DNA of 5,062 nucleotides from an uncultured Collinsella sp. (GTDB lineage Bacteria; Actinomycetota; Coriobacteriia; Coriobacteriales; Coriobacteriaceae). Below, one piece after another: positions 4,245-5,062 of this stretch. The notes below the pieces were generated by a model, which worked only from the letters and a program-made list of their open reading frames with translations, was not told the DNA's origin and did no database searches. The stretch is from contig URIJ01000154.1 in the NCBI GenBank assembly GCA_900547835.1, positions 1-5,062 of the forward strand, in the 5' to 3' direction. The position numbers and the translations under genes were made by a program. Position 1 is the stretch's first letter; each line of letters starts with the position of its first letter.

Positions 4245-5062
4245 CTACTCTGCGGTGTCGTCGTCCTCGGGGAGTTGGGGGAACACGGCGTTTTTGGGCA
4301 TGGAAACCTTGGCGAGCGAGGTGAGTTTTTTGCTCAATGCCGTGTCCGTCTTGACCAGGTCGCTGAGCGTCACGATCTTGTAGCCGTCGGCGACAAGGCC
4401 ATCGATAATCTGCGGCAGCGCCTCGAGCGTCTGCTCGGCGCACTCATCGCTATCGGTGAGCAGCACAATATTGCCCGGCGTCACCGAGTCGAGCACGGTC
4501 GATACTTGCTCGTCAGCGCCGTTGAGCAGCCAGTCGCCCGAATCGATATTCCACGAAACCACGGCGGACACCAGGTCCATCGAATCGATCCAGTTTTGCT
4601 CGTCAAACGCGGCGTAGGGGGCACGCAGCAACATCGTCTCAACGCCGGTCGCCGACTTAATCGCCTCGGTGCCCTTCGTGATCTGCTTGCGCACCGTCTC
4701 GCGATCCTCGCCCTTGAGCGAATCATCGCTGTAGCTGTTGGAGCCGATCTCGCACCCGGCATCGACAATCGCTTTGGCAGTAGCGGGCGAGGCTTCCGCG
4801 GCATCGCCCGAAAGGAAGAACGTCGCCGTGACGCCCTTTTCCTTGAGCACCTGCAAGATCTGCTTGGTCGCGCCGCTCGGACCCTCGTCAAATGTCAGGG
4901 CCACGTACTTTTCGTTGCCCTTGGGCGCTACGCTTGCGCACTCGACTACGCAGTCGGTGGCGGGCACGACCTCGCCGCGGTCCTGTGTCTTGCCCGATTG
5001 CTCGCCGACCCACACCTCGGAGCGGCCCTGGACACCCCACGTCTGCACATACTCGATAGCGC
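4245..5062 (-). CDS. Polysaccharide deacetylase (NodB/CE4) domain protein with degenerate active site, C-terminal part
   Basis: The frame is open to the right edge of the window, so the N terminus, including any signal peptide or anchor, is missing. The GTG at 5048 is an internal codon candidate, not a supported start. Numbering from that GTG, NodB motif 1 is TFDEGP (52-57; usually TFDDGP). Motif 2 is GSNSYSD (102-108; usually G-N-H-x-x-S-H). Motif 3 is LRAPY (141-145). Motif 4 is WNIDSGDW (166-173). Motif 5 is VLLTDS (195-200; usually LLHD). CE4 enzymes remove N- or O-acetyl groups from chitin, peptidoglycan or related glycans using an Asp-His-His metal site. Both metal histidines and the motif-5 histidine are replaced here, so normal activity is unlikely. 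An acidic tail of about 35 residues follows the domain. Two cysteines (33, 37) precede the domain. Fold assignment is firm; function is unknown. Confidence 0.82.
   Translation of the reverse strand, partial: AIEYVQTWGVQGRSEVWVGEQSGKTQDRGEVVPATDCVVECASVAPKGNEKYVALTFDEGPSGATKQILQVLKEKGVTATFFLSGDAAEASPATAKAIVDAGCEIGSNSYSDDSLKGEDRETVRKQITKGTEAIKSATGVETMLLRAPYAAFDEQNWIDSMDLVSAVVSWNIDSGDWLLNGADEQVSTVLDSVTPGNIVLLTDSDECAEQTLEALPQIIDGLVADGYKIVTLSDLVKTDTALSKKLTSLAKVSMPKNAVFPQLPEDDDTAE

Overview
This window looks like chromosomal DNA from a GC-rich anaerobic actinobacterium, most likely a Coriobacteriia gut organism such as Collinsella. That placement is inferred from base composition, codon use and the style of the proteins; no rRNA or other marker gene is present. 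The coding parts are strongly GC-rich. The only clearly AT-rich stretch is a non-coding island at about 500-765.

Layout, left to right. (1) Positions 1-294 (+): the last 97 residues of an SGNH-type hydrolase/O-acyltransferase, cut by the window edge. (2) Positions 295-811: a gene-free convergent spacer. It holds a perfect 18-bp GC-rich hairpin (318-355), a 228-bp AT-rich element bounded by 31-bp inverted repeats matching at 28 of 31 positions (501-728), and a textbook Rho-independent terminator for the leftward genes (759-793). (3) Positions 812-3927 (-): a tightly packed two-gene operon. The upstream gene encodes an MgtE-like protein (two PRC-barrel-like segments, MgtE N domain, CBS pair, five-helix membrane part). 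The downstream gene encodes an NRAMP-family transporter. (4) Positions 3928-4244: the leader/promoter region of that operon, with several possible RNA structures, a 10-codon upstream reading frame and a hairpin touching its ribosome binding site. (5) Positions 4245-5062 (-): the C-terminal 272 residues of a polysaccharide-deacetylase (NodB/CE4) domain protein, cut by the right edge.

The most interesting part is the two-gene operon. The NRAMP protein lacks the residues that define Mn/Fe transporters: TM1 has DAGG where DPGN is usual, and TM6 has an alanine where the soft-metal-binding methionine is usual. This fits the NRAMP-related magnesium transporter (NRMT) type. The MgtE-like partner keeps the Mg-sensing cytosolic architecture but has lost the usual MgtE pore motifs. 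My working model is that the operon is a split magnesium module: the MgtE-like protein senses magnesium and may gate or regulate, and the NRAMP-like protein moves the ion. This is inference from sequence and gene order.

The deacetylase-like protein next door keeps the fold motifs but has lost the metal-binding histidines, so it is probably not a conventional zinc deacetylase.
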